A stretch of 64,000 nucleotides of DNA from CAISIP01 sp965278985 (GTDB lineage: Bacteria; Pseudomonadota; Gammaproteobacteria; Burkholderiales; Burkholderiaceae_C): NCBI GenBank assembly GCA_965278985.1, contig OZ257131.1:558001-622000 (forward strand). Reading direction: 5' to 3'. The notes under the pieces are model-generated. The model had not been told where the DNA came from. It did no database searches and saw only the letters and a list, made by a program, of their open reading frames with translations. This document shows, piece after piece, positions 16,397 through 25,035 of this stretch. Both the position numbers and the translations under genes were made by a program. Positions within the stretch are counted from its first letter, which is position 1; every line of letters begins with the position of its first letter.

Positions 16397-17689
16397 ATGA
16401 GCAGCCTGCGTTTGTTGTCCAAGACCTATTGGCGGGGCACCTGGATCCGTTTCCGTGAGCCGGTGGAGGACCTCGCGCAGTGCGAACAGGCCATCGTCTA
16501 CGCACACGACGGCACGCAGGTGCGCGGCCTGTACTGGACGCCGAAGAACAACCCGCGCCCCCGCGTGGCCGTGGTCGCCGCGCACCCGCGCGTGGACTTC
16601 TCGCAGCACTACGCCTTCCCCGCGCTGCTGCGCGCGGGTTATGCCTGCATGGGCGCGAACCTGCGCACGCTGGGCAACGACACCACCTGCGTGCACGAGC
16701 AGATCATCCTCGACCTGGCCGCGTACGTGTGCTGGCTCAAGGAGCAGGGCGTGGAGAAGGTGGTGTGGCTGGGCAACTCGGGCGGTGGCTCGCTGGGCGG
16801 CTTCTACCAGTCGCAGGCCAAGCTGCCGGGCGCGCAGCGGCTGCAGCGCACGCCCGGTGGCCGCCCCACGGCACTGGCCGGCGCCACCATGCCGGTCTTC
16901 GACGCCATGATGATCACGGCCGCGCACACGGGGCAGGGCCTGATCATGAACGAGGTCATCGACCCCTCCGTCATCGACGAGTCCGACCCGCTGCTGACCG
17001 ACCCGGCGCTGGACATGTACGACCCGGCCAACGGCTTCGTGCCCGCGCCGGGCTGGTCGCACTACGCGCCGGAGTTCGTGCAGCGCTACCGGGCCGCGCA
17101 GCTGGCGCGCGTGGCACGCATCGACGCACGCGCCCGCGCGCTGATCGCCCGCCAGGTCGAGGCCGATGCCGTGCGCGCCAGCCCCGAGTTCGCGCGCTTC
17201 AGCACGCCCGCGCAGCGCGAGGTGCTGCAGCGCGCGGCCTTCCAGCCGGTGATGACCATCTACCGCACGATGGCCAACCTGAACTACGTGGACGACCAGC
17301 TGGACCCCAGCCCGCGCGGCTACGGTTCTCTGCTGTCGGACCGGCCCGATCTCATGAACTACCAGCTCACGGGCTTCGGCCGCGTGCAGACACCGGATGC
17401 GTGGCTCTCCACCTGGTCGGGACTGTCCAGCAACGCCAACCTGCTGAAGACGGGCCAGGCCATCACCGAGCCCGTGGTGGTGGTGAACGCGGGGCGCGAC
17501 CTGGACGTCTACCCGATCACGCATTCGCAAGCCATCTTCAACGCGCTGGCCAGCCAGGACAAGACCTTCATCGACTTTCCCGAGGCGCTGCACTACTTCG
17601 AGCCCGACGCGGGCGAGGCGGACAACGCAGGCGCGTTGGCGCAAATGGCGAAGCTCGTGCCCTGGCTGCAGGAGCGTGTGCCATTGTGA
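16397..17689 (+). CDS. Alpha/beta hydrolase
   Basis: 430 residues. An alpha/beta hydrolase core is recognisable from VAVVAAHPRVDFSQHY, the nucleophile elbow GNSGGGS (LGNSGGGSLGGFY, about 131-143), an Asp on a late strand (NAGRDLDVYP) and a His near the end (EALHYFEP). A long insertion between core strands may form a lid. It follows the Bug receptor by 25 bases and precedes an acyl-CoA synthetase, suggesting it releases an acid that is then activated to a CoA thioester. The true substrate is unknown. Confidence 0.8.
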   Translation: MSSLRLLSKTYWRGTWIRFREPVEDLAQCEQAIVYAHDGTQVRGLYWTPKNNPRPRVAVVAAHPRVDFSQHYAFPALLRAGYACMGANLRTLGNDTTCVHEQIILDLAAYVCWLKEQGVEKVVWLGNSGGGSLGGFYQSQAKLPGAQRLQRTPGGRPTALAGATMPVFDAMMITAAHTGQGLIMNEVIDPSVIDESDPLLTDPALDMYDPANGFVPAPGWSHYAPEFVQRYRAAQLARVARIDARARALIARQVEADAVRASPEFARFSTPAQREVLQRAAFQPVMTIYRTMANLNYVDDQLDPSPRGYGSLLSDRPDLMNYQLTGFGRVQTPDAWLSTWSGLSSNANLLKTGQAITEPVVVVNAGRDLDVYPITHSQAIFNALASQDKTFIDFPEALHYFEPDAGEADNAGALAQMAKLVPWLQERVPL

Positions 17690-17727
17690 GCCCGCTGGAC
17701 ACCACCACCATGGCGAAGGAAGACACC

Positions 17728-19359
17728 ATGCACAGCACCATGATGGACGTGCCGCTGTCGCTCAACAGCATCCTGGAGCGTGCGGGCCGCCTGTTCTCCA
17801 GCAACGAGATCCTCTCGCGCCGGCCCGACAAGACGCTGGTGCGCCACAGCTACGGCCAGTGGTACCGGCGCACGCGTGCACTCGCGGCCGCGCTGCAGGG
17901 CCTGGGCGTGGGCAAGGGCGACCGCGTGGCCACGCTGTGCTGGAACCACCATGCCCACCTGGAATGCTACTTCGGCATCCCGGCCGCGGGCGCCGTCATG
18001 CACACGCTGAACCTGCGCCTGTCGCCCGAGGAGATCGGCTGGATCGCGGCCGACGCCGAAGACCGCGTGCTGGTCATCGACGACGTGCTGCTGCCGCTGT
18101 ACGAGAAGTTCCAGCACCTGCACCGCTTCGCGCACGTGGTGGTGTTTCCCTTCTCGGGCCAGCCTGTACCCGCGGGCTTCACGGACTACGAGGCGCTGCT
18201 CGCAGGTGCCGACCCCGATCGCTTCGACTACGCACCACACGCCGAGACCGACCCGGTGGCCATGTGCTACACCTCCGGCACCACGGGCCGGCCCAAGGGC
18301 GTGGTCTATTCGCACCGCTCCACGCTGCTGCACACGCTGGTGGCCAGCCTCGGCGACTTCTGGGGGCTGCGGGGTGTGGACGTGGTGCTGCCCGTCACAC
18401 CGATGTTCCATGCCAACTGCTGGGGCGTGCCCTACGGCGCGGTGATGACAGGCTCCAAGCTGGTGTTCCCCGGGCCGCACCTGCATGCCGAGGACCTGCT
18501 GGACCTCATCACGGCCGAACCGCCCACGCTCTCGCTGGGCGTGCCCACGATCTGGCTGGGCCTGGTGCAGGCCTACGATGCCGCGCAGGAGCCGGGCCAT
18601 CCGCACCACGGCCGCTGGAAGCTGCCGCGCGGCATGCGCTCGCTGGTCGGCGGCGCGGCCGTGCCCGAGGCGCTGATCCGCGCCTTCGACGCCCACGGCA
18701 TCTGGCTGCTGCAGGGCTGGGGCATGACCGAGACCTCGCCGCTGGCCACTGTGTCCTACCCCAAGGCCGAGCTGCGCAACGTGTCGATGGACGAGCGATA
18801 CCGCCGCGCCGCGATGGCCGGTGTACCCGTGCCGCTGGTGGACCTGCGCGTACGCGGCGACGACGGCCAGGACGCGCCCTGGAACGGCCAGGCCATGGGC
18901 GAGATCCAGGTGCGTGGGCCTTTCATCACTGGCCAGTACCACCACGTGCCGATCAGCGAGGAGAAGTTCACGGCCGACGGCTGGCTGCGCACCGGCGATG
19001 TGGCGGCGGTCGACGAGCTGGGTTTCGTGCGCATCACCGACCGTACCAAGGACCTGATCAAGTCCGGCGGCGAGTGGATCAGCTCGGTGGACCTTGAGAA
19101 CGCGCTGATGGGCCACCCGGCCGTGGCCGAGGCGGCCGTGATCGCGATCCCTGACCCGAAGTGGACCGAGCGGCCGCTGGCCTGCGTGGTGCTCAAGCCG
19201 GGCCTGGCCGCCGGCCCCGAGGAGCTGTCGGCCCACCTGCTGCGCCAGCACTTCGCCAAGTGGCAGCTGCCCGAGCGCTTCGAGTTCATCGCGGCCGTAC
19301 CGCGCACGTCCACCGGCAAGTTCTGGAAGCTCAAGCTGCGCGAGATGTTCCCGCGCTGA
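17728..19359 (+). CDS. Long-chain-fatty-acid-type acyl-CoA synthetase (AMP-binding)
   Basis: 543-residue adenylate-forming ligase with the P-loop YTSGTTGRPKG at 181-191, GWGMTETSP, GWLRTGDVA and RTKDLIKSGGEW motifs, and the catalytic Lys in RTSTGKFWKLKLRE near the C-terminus. It would convert a carboxylic acid, ATP and CoA to acyl-CoA, AMP and PPi; chain length cannot be read from sequence. ATG 17728 has an AAGGAAG site; in-frame ATGs at 17710 and 17740 are alternatives. It belongs to one operon with the hydrolase and Bug genes. Confidence 0.92.
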   Translation: MHSTMMDVPLSLNSILERAGRLFSSNEILSRRPDKTLVRHSYGQWYRRTRALAAALQGLGVGKGDRVATLCWNHHAHLECYFGIPAAGAVMHTLNLRLSPEEIGWIAADAEDRVLVIDDVLLPLYEKFQHLHRFAHVVVFPFSGQPVPAGFTDYEALLAGADPDRFDYAPHAETDPVAMCYTSGTTGRPKGVVYSHRSTLLHTLVASLGDFWGLRGVDVVLPVTPMFHANCWGVPYGAVMTGSKLVFPGPHLHAEDLLDLITAEPPTLSLGVPTIWLGLVQAYDAAQEPGHPHHGRWKLPRGMRSLVGGAAVPEALIRAFDAHGIWLLQGWGMTETSPLATVSYPKAELRNVSMDERYRRAAMAGVPVPLVDLRVRGDDGQDAPWNGQAMGEIQVRGPFITGQYHHVPISEEKFTADGWLRTGDVAAVDELGFVRITDRTKDLIKSGGEWISSVDLENALMGHPAVAEAAVIAIPDPKWTERPLACVVLKPGLAAGPEELSAHLLRQHFAKWQLPERFEFIAAVPRTSTGKFWKLKLREMFPR

Positions 19360-19498
19360 TGGCGACCGCGTGCCTGGCACGCATTGCTGCGGCGCAGCGA
19401 CGCCCAGGTGACGGCGGCGGGGCCCCGAAGCTGGCGATACTCCGGTCTTCGCCCGCCACCCGATGCCGGTGGCGGCCCTGCCTTCCGAGGAGACCCGC

Positions 19499-22213
19499 GT
19501 GCCGTCGACCGAACGTGTTCGGCCCATGGGCACCGGCCGCGCGCCGGTGCGACTGGCCGTTGTTCCCGCCACGGACCCTTCCGGGGATCCGAAGCCGCGT
19601 GCCGCCATGCCGGGGCTGAGCACGGTGCCCCGCGGCCGCGTGTGCGACAGCGTCTGCGACAGCGCGGCGCGACTATTGCTGCTGCACGCACCCGCCGGCT
19701 TCGGCAAGACCACGGCCATGCAGCAATGCCAGGAGCGCTTGCAGGCCCAGGGCGTCGCGACGGCATGGCTCACGCTGGACGGCGCCGACAACGACATCTC
19801 ACGCTTCCTCTCCAACCTGGAGGCCGCGCTGCGGCGCCTGGGCATCGTGTCCGCGCGTCCGGGCTCGCCGCACGACCTGGTGCGGGCCATCGCCGGTGTC
19901 GATGCGCCGCTGGCGATCTTCCTCGACGACTTCGAGGCCGTGCACGAGCCCGTGGTGGTGGGCCTGGTGCAGGAGATCCTGGAACATTTGCCGCGCTTTG
20001 GGCGTCTCGTGGTGGGCTCGCGCGTGGTGCCGGGCTTCGGGCTGGGCCGCATGCGCGTGCGCGGGCAGGTACTGGAGGTCGACGCCGACGCGCTGCGTTT
20101 CGACCTGGCGGAGACATCGGACTTCCTGCGCCTGCGCGGCCACCTGGGCGTGAGCCCGGGCTTCGTGGCGGCCCTGCATGCCAAGACCGAGGGCTGGGGC
20201 GCGGCCCTGTGGCTGGCCGCTGCGGCCCTGCACCGCAGCGACAACGAGGCGCTGTTCCTGGAGCGCTTCTCGGGCAGCGACCGCACCGTGGCCCTGTACC
20301 TGGCGGAGGACGTGCTGGCGCACCAGAGCGAAGCCATCCAGACCTTCCTGCTGCACACCAGCATCCTGCGCCAGCTGAGCCTGCCGCTGTGCCAGGCACT
20401 GTGCCCCACGCTGGACTGCCGGCGCCTGCTGGCGCAGCTGGAGAACGACAACCTGTTCATGGTGCCCGTGGCCAGCGCGCCGGGGCATTGGCGCTACCAC
20501 AGCCTCTTCGCGGACTTCCTGCGCCAGCGCCTGCGTGACGAGGGAGAGCCCGAGGTGCTGGTGCGCCTGCACCAGGTGGCCTCGGCCTGGTACGAGGGCG
20601 CCGCACGGCCGGTGCCGGCCATCGACCATGCGCTGGAGGGGCGCGACTGGCCGCGTGCCCTGCAGCTGCTGGAGCGGCACGCGGAAGCGCTGCTGGAGCA
20701 GGGCCGCATGCGGCTGCTGGCGCGCTGGGCCGCCGCGATCCCCGATGCCGTGCTGCGGCGCCATCCGCATGCGCAGATCGCGGGCATCTGGGCCGTCAAT
20801 TTCACGCGCGGCCCGTGGGAGGCCACGCGGCAGGTCGAGGCGTCGGCCTGCGTGCGCAGCGAGGATGCGCGCGTGCAGCACCACCTGGCCGCGATGCGTC
20901 CGCTGCTGCTGGCGATGCAGGACCGCTACCAGGAGGCGTACGTCGCCGGCATGGCCAGCCTGCAGGCCGTGCCCGCCACCGGCTCCTTCGCGCGCGGCGT
21001 GTTGTGCAACGCCATGGCCAACATCTTCTGCGTGCTGGGCAATGCGCGGGAGGCGCACCGCCTGCTCGATGGCGCCCGCGCGGCCGGCGGCGACGACACC
21101 TTCAACCGCATGTACTCCGAGTCCATGGAGGGCATGCTGGACCTGCTGGCCGGCCGGCTGCGCCATGCCAAGGCGCGCTTCCGCATGGCCGTGGACGCCA
21201 CGCACACGGCGGACTTCAACCAGACCCATGGCAACGCCTGGGCGGGCGTGCTGTATGCCTGCGTGGCCTACGAGGCCGACCAGCTGGAACGCGCCGAGCA
21301 CCTGCTCAATGTCTACCTGCCCATGATCCGCGAGGTGGGGCTGCCTGACCACATGATCCTGAGCCACGGCATGCGCGTGCGCATCGCCCACCTCACCGGC
21401 GACGTGGACCTGGCGCTGACGACTCTGGCCGAGCTGGAGCAACTGGGCTACCAGCGCAAGCTGGCGCGCGTGGTGGTGGGTGCGCGGCTGGAGCGTGCGC
21501 TGCTGCTGCAGCGGCAGGGGCACGGCGCCGCCGCCTGGGAAGAACTGCAGCGCGCCGACCAACCCGAGATATGGACCCGCGAGCGCGAACAGCGCCTGCT
21601 GGCCCACGACCTGGACTACCTGCAGCTGGCGCGGCTGCGCTGGCAACTGCGTTTTGGCGATGCGGCGGCCACCCTGGCACCGCTGACGCAGGAACTGGCC
21701 AGCGCGCGTCTCACGGGTCGCAACCGCCGGGTGCTGAAGCTGCAGCTGTTGCGCGCCGTGGCGCTGCAGGCGGCCGGCCAGAGCGACGCCGCCATGGCCG
21801 AACTGGGCCAGGTGCTGCAGGTCGCGAGCCAGGAGGGCTTCGTGCGCCTGCTGCTCGACGAAGGCACGCTGGTGGCCGCTCTGGTGCACAAGTTCGCTCG
21901 CAGCCACGCGCAGGCTGGTGCCCTGGACCCTATCCTGGCCGACCACCTCGACCGGCTGCTGCGCGCCTTCGGCCCACCGCCTGCGGCGGCTTCGGAGCCG
22001 GACTGCAAGCCACCGGCCGAGGCGCTGACGCACAAGGAGATCCAGGTGCTGCAGCTGCTGGCCGAGGGTTATTCGAACGGAGCCATGGCCGAGAAGCTCG
22101 CGATCTCGGACAGCACCGTGCGCACCCACCTGCGCAACATCAACATGAAACTGGGTGCGAACAGCCGCACGCACGCGGTGGCGGTGGGGCGCCGTTCGGG
22201 CCTGATCCTGTAG
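19499..22213 (+). CDS. MalT-like LuxR family ATP-dependent transcriptional regulator
   Basis: 904-residue LAL/MalT-type activator. An NTPase domain starts with Walker A APAGFGKTT (about 60-68) and a Walker B-like AIFLDDFEAV; a long tetratricopeptide-like helical region follows, and a LuxR HTH ends the protein (EALTHKEIQVLQLLAEGYSN, then ISDSTVRTHLRNINMKLG). Such proteins bind ATP and an inducer before activating promoters. GTG 19499 with AGGAG six bases upstream is preferred over ATG 19463. It lies 139 bases after the synthetase gene, so it probably controls the Bug/hydrolase/synthetase genes; that link is inferred. Confidence 0.88.
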   Translation: MPSTERVRPMGTGRAPVRLAVVPATDPSGDPKPRAAMPGLSTVPRGRVCDSVCDSAARLLLLHAPAGFGKTTAMQQCQERLQAQGVATAWLTLDGADNDISRFLSNLEAALRRLGIVSARPGSPHDLVRAIAGVDAPLAIFLDDFEAVHEPVVVGLVQEILEHLPRFGRLVVGSRVVPGFGLGRMRVRGQVLEVDADALRFDLAETSDFLRLRGHLGVSPGFVAALHAKTEGWGAALWLAAAALHRSDNEALFLERFSGSDRTVALYLAEDVLAHQSEAIQTFLLHTSILRQLSLPLCQALCPTLDCRRLLAQLENDNLFMVPVASAPGHWRYHSLFADFLRQRLRDEGEPEVLVRLHQVASAWYEGAARPVPAIDHALEGRDWPRALQLLERHAEALLEQGRMRLLARWAAAIPDAVLRRHPHAQIAGIWAVNFTRGPWEATRQVEASACVRSEDARVQHHLAAMRPLLLAMQDRYQEAYVAGMASLQAVPATGSFARGVLCNAMANIFCVLGNAREAHRLLDGARAAGGDDTFNRMYSESMEGMLDLLAGRLRHAKARFRMAVDATHTADFNQTHGNAWAGVLYACVAYEADQLERAEHLLNVYLPMIREVGLPDHMILSHGMRVRIAHLTGDVDLALTTLAELEQLGYQRKLARVVVGARLERALLLQRQGHGAAAWEELQRADQPEIWTREREQRLLAHDLDYLQLARLRWQLRFGDAAATLAPLTQELASARLTGRNRRVLKLQLLRAVALQAAGQSDAAMAELGQVLQVASQEGFVRLLLDEGTLVAALVHKFARSHAQAGALDPILADHLDRLLRAFGPPPAAASEPDCKPPAEALTHKEIQVLQLLAEGYSNGAMAEKLAISDSTVRTHLRNINMKLGANSRTHAVAVGRRSGLIL

Positions 22214-22237
22214 GCGCTTGTCGGAGGTGCCGGCCTG

Positions 22238-22666
22238 TCACGAGGGCGGTGCGTAGGCCGCCACGCCTGCGCGTGACGCCGCCTTCGACAGCGCAGCATC
22301 CAGCGTGGCCAAAGGGAGGCCACGTCGCAAAGCCAGCTCCAGGTACACCGCGTGGTAGGTCGTCAAGGCGTGCCCTGCCGCCAAGGCATCCAGTTCCACC
22401 ATGTTCAGAGGCTCGCGGTCCACGCGCAGGCGCAACCTCGCTGCGACGCTCGCCAGTTCACTGCGCTTCTCGGCCGTGATGCGCTTGCGTCGCTGCGCGC
22501 TGACGAACAGGTTGCCGATCTCCAACTGCCACAAGGCGGGCACCCATACATCGCCGGCGGTGCATGCCTGCAGGGTGGCTTCGGTGAAAGGGGTTGCCTC
22601 GTCTGGCAGAAACCATGCAGCAGCCACCGACGCGTCCACGACCACCTGGGCCATCCCCTGTGCCAT
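22238..22666 (-). CDS. vapC: PIN domain toxin, VapC-like
   Basis: 142-residue PIN-fold nuclease. The acidic Mg2+ site is indicated by Asp11 (VVVDASVAAAW), Glu in WQLEIGNLF (about 49) and Asp in PLATLDAALSKAA (about 124). The family cleaves RNA, often tRNA or rRNA, when freed from its antitoxin. ATG 22666 overlaps the upstream antitoxin stop (ATGA); a second Met at 22654 (MAQVVVDAS) is an alternative start. Gene order antitoxin-toxin and overlap are canonical. Confidence 0.92.
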   Translation of the reverse strand: MAQGMAQVVVDASVAAAWFLPDEATPFTEATLQACTAGDVWVPALWQLEIGNLFVSAQRRKRITAEKRSELASVAARLRLRVDREPLNMVELDALAAGHALTTYHAVYLELALRRGLPLATLDAALSKAASRAGVAAYAPPS

Positions 22667-22908
22667 CAGCGACGGCCATCCTTGATCAGTTCCAGGCTCT
22701 TGAGCTTGCCGAGGCTCACCCCGTGACGGGCCGCGCGCAGGCTGTCCACCGCGTCCTGCGCAGCGTTGCGCTGCCCGCCACCATCGGGTGCGCCCAGGCT
22801 GGCCACGACCTTGCCTCGGCGCGTGATCTGGAATGACTCACCGGCCTGGACGCGGTCGATCAGTTCAGAGAGGCGGTTCTTGGCGTCGAAGAGTGCGATG
22901 GTGGACAT
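22666..22908 (-). CDS. vapB: Phd/YefM-type (VapB) antitoxin
   Basis: 80 residues. The N-terminus ALFDAKNRLSELIDRVQAGE and QITRRGKVVASLG is the Phd/YefM DNA-binding fold, and the C-terminal half is the charged toxin-masking tail. It neutralises VapC and should repress its own promoter with the toxin as corepressor. ATG 22908 was chosen at the conserved start; the longer frame upstream is noncoding in character. Confidence 0.9.
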   Translation of the reverse strand: MSTIALFDAKNRLSELIDRVQAGESFQITRRGKVVASLGAPDGGGQRNAAQDAVDSLRAARHGVSLGKLKSLELIKDGRR

Positions 22909-22940
22909 GCAGAGCCCCAGCTGCTGGACATTGCAGCATA

Positions 22941-22952
22941 CTAGCCAGCTAG
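22941..22952. promoter_or_regulatory. Candidate VapBC operator (inverted repeat)
   Basis: CTAGC and GCTAG arms separated by two bases lie 33 bases upstream of the vapB start. A second pair, GCTGC/GCAGC (22920-22937), lies between it and the gene. Autoregulatory operators of vapBC loci usually sit here; binding is inferred only. Confidence 0.4.
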
Positions 22953-23059
22953 CCATGAAACTGTCGCGGTGGGGCAAATCCGCAAGGGCGGGCAGGCCTC
23001 GCGCAAGCTTGTTCGTCTCCGCACGGACGGCGGCCGGCAGTTGTCGCAAGATAGCTGCC

Positions 23060-23503
23060 ATGCAACGTACGATCTTTCTTTCGCTGGTAGTGCTCGGCAC
23101 CGCGCTGTTGCTGGGCTGCTCGGACAGCCCGGCCCCCAACGCCGCGTCCCCTGCACCCACCCCGGCGTCGAGCGCCTCGGCGCCGGCCAACGCGTCAGAT
23201 GCATCCGCACCCGTGGCCAGCACCGCGCATGCAGCCGGCGCCTGGGTCGGCCAGTGGAACGGCCCCGAGGGCACCTTCCTGCGCGTCACGCGGCAGGGCG
23301 CGGCCTATGCGCTCACCATCGCGAACCTCGACGGCCCGCGCGATTTTCAGGCGACTGCCACGTCGGACGGCCTGCGCTTCGAACGCAATGGCGTGCAGGA
23401 GGCGGTCCGCGCCGGCACCGGCCCGGACACCGGCATGAAGTGGCTCACGGACAAGAAGGACTGCCTGGTGGTGAAGGCAGGCGAGGGGTATTGCCGGGAC
23501 TGA
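23060..23503 (+). CDS. Putative lipoprotein of unknown function
   Basis: 147 residues. The N-terminus is a lipoprotein signal: MQRTIFLSLVVLGTALLLGC, with the lipobox LLGC giving lipidated Cys20. A Ser/Ala/Pro-rich linker (about 21-57) leads to a compact domain beginning GAWVGQWNGPEGTFLRV that recalls small beta-barrel secreted proteins. Two Cys near the C-terminus (KDCLVV, GYCRD) could form a disulfide. I do not recognise a named family. It is presumably periplasmic, anchored to a membrane. Confidence 0.75.
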   Translation: MQRTIFLSLVVLGTALLLGCSDSPAPNAASPAPTPASSASAPANASDASAPVASTAHAAGAWVGQWNGPEGTFLRVTRQGAAYALTIANLDGPRDFQATATSDGLRFERNGVQEAVRAGTGPDTGMKWLTDKKDCLVVKAGEGYCRD

Positions 23504-23562
23504 TTGGCGGGAGTGATCGGCGGGACGGGTCTGCCAGGACTGGAGCCCGGCGGTTGCGCGGC

Positions 23563-25035
23563 TCAGGGTGTCGCCGCGAAGCCTTCCCACCCACCGCCCA
23601 GCGACTGGATCAGCCCCACCGCCGCCTGCTGCAGGGCGCCTTGCACCTGCAGCAGGGAGCGCTTGGCGTTGAGCACCGAGATCTGCGCATTGATGACCTC
23701 CGTGTAGGCGATCTGGCCGGCGCGGTAGCGGTTCATGAACTGCGCCTCGGTCTGTTCTGCCGCCTGCACGGCCACCTGCAGCTGGCGTTCCTGTTCCACG
23801 AGGCTGCTGCTGTTGGAGAGCTGGTCCTCCACGTCCTGGAAGGCCGTGAGCACGGTCTGGCGGTAGCGCGCGACGGTGCCGTCGTAGGCGGCCTGGGCCT
23901 GCGCCACGCGGGCATCGCGCGCACCGCCGTCGAACAGCGTCTGTGCCAGCGACAGGCCCAGGGACCACAAGGTATTGGAGGCGCTGAACAGGTCGGCCAC
24001 GCTCGTTCCGGACCGTGACAGGCTGGCACCCAGGCTCAGAGAAGGGTAGTAGGCGGTGCGCTGGATGCCGATGCCGGCATTGGCGGCCGTGACCGCGCGT
24101 CCGGCGGCGGCGATGTCGGGGCGGCGCTGCAGCAAGGTGGACGGCAGCAGCAGCGGTACCGCCGGCACGCGCGGCATCCAGGCCGCCTCGGCGGGAATGC
24201 GGAGGTCGGCCGGGGCCACGCCCACCAGCACGGCGATGGCGTGCTCGAGTGCGTCGCGGCTGCTTTGCTGCGCGGCGCGCGATGCGCGCGTGGTGGCCAG
24301 CTGCGTCTGCGCCTGCTGCACGTCGCTGGGGGCCACGATGCCCGCGGCGCGGCGGTTGCTGGTGACCTCCAGCGCACGCTCGTAACCGGCCAGGCTCTGG
24401 TCCAGCAAGGCCAGCGTGGCATCGGCTTGGCGCAGCGCGAAGTAGCTCGTGGCAAGCAGGCCCAGCGTCGACAGGCGCGCCGAGGCCAGGTCGGCCTCGC
24501 TGGCCTGGGCCTGCGCCTGGGCGCTGGCCACCGACAGCGACAGGCGGCCCCACAGGTCCGGTGCCCAGTCCACGCCCAGGCCGGCGCTGATGCTGTTGGA
24601 GGTGTTGCGCCGGCCCGTGGCGCTGCTGCGGCTGCCGCTGCGCTGCGCGCTGCCCGAGACGTCCACCACGGGCGAGAAGCCGGCCTCCTGCTCACGCACC
24701 AGGGCGCGAGCCTGGGCATAGGCGGCCACGGCCGCAGCGATGTTCTGGTTGTTCACCTGCACGCGCTCGGCGAGCTGGTCCAGCACGGGGTCGCCGAAGC
24801 GCTGCCACCAGGGGCCACGCTCCAGCGCGTCACCGGGCGCGGCCACCTGCCAGCCCGTGGCGGTGGGCAGTTCCTTCCACGCAGCGGGCAAAGCCAGGGC
24901 AGGTGGTGTGTCGTCGATGCGCGGCGTGGCGCAGCCGGCCAGCAGCAGGGCGATGGCCAGCAGGGCGATGGGTGCCTGCGGACGGCGCCTGGCGTGGCGT
25001 GCGGCGGCAGTGGTCAAGGTGGGCAGGTGGATCAT
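23563..25035 (-). CDS. RND efflux outer-membrane lipoprotein (NodT/OprM family)
   Basis: 490 residues. A lipoprotein signal ends LLAGC (Cys about 35), followed by the OprM-type duplicated outer-membrane efflux repeats: DPVLDQLAERVQVNNQNIAAA, the long helical hairpins, RRPDIAAAGRAVTAANAGIGIQR and AQTLFDGGARDARV. It should trimerise into the exit duct for the two RND pumps encoded just upstream. Its start overlaps the stop of the neighbouring permease by four bases, so it is the last gene of the operon. Confidence 0.93.
   Translation of the reverse strand: MIHLPTLTTAAARHARRRPQAPIALLAIALLLAGCATPRIDDTPPALALPAAWKELPTATGWQVAAPGDALERGPWWQRFGDPVLDQLAERVQVNNQNIAAAVAAYAQARALVREQEAGFSPVVDVSGSAQRSGSRSSATGRRNTSNSISAGLGVDWAPDLWGRLSLSVASAQAQAQASEADLASARLSTLGLLATSYFALRQADATLALLDQSLAGYERALEVTSNRRAAGIVAPSDVQQAQTQLATTRASRAAQQSSRDALEHAIAVLVGVAPADLRIPAEAAWMPRVPAVPLLLPSTLLQRRPDIAAAGRAVTAANAGIGIQRTAYYPSLSLGASLSRSGTSVADLFSASNTLWSLGLSLAQTLFDGGARDARVAQAQAAYDGTVARYRQTVLTAFQDVEDQLSNSSSLVEQERQLQVAVQAAEQTEAQFMNRYRAGQIAYTEVINAQISVLNAKRSLLQVQGALQQAAVGLIQSLGGGWEGFAATP

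Noticed and set aside
17593..20460. A 955-codon minus-strand open frame
   Set aside because: Antisense to the synthetase and the MalT-like regulator; His/Gln/Arg-rich composition with no recognisable fold.
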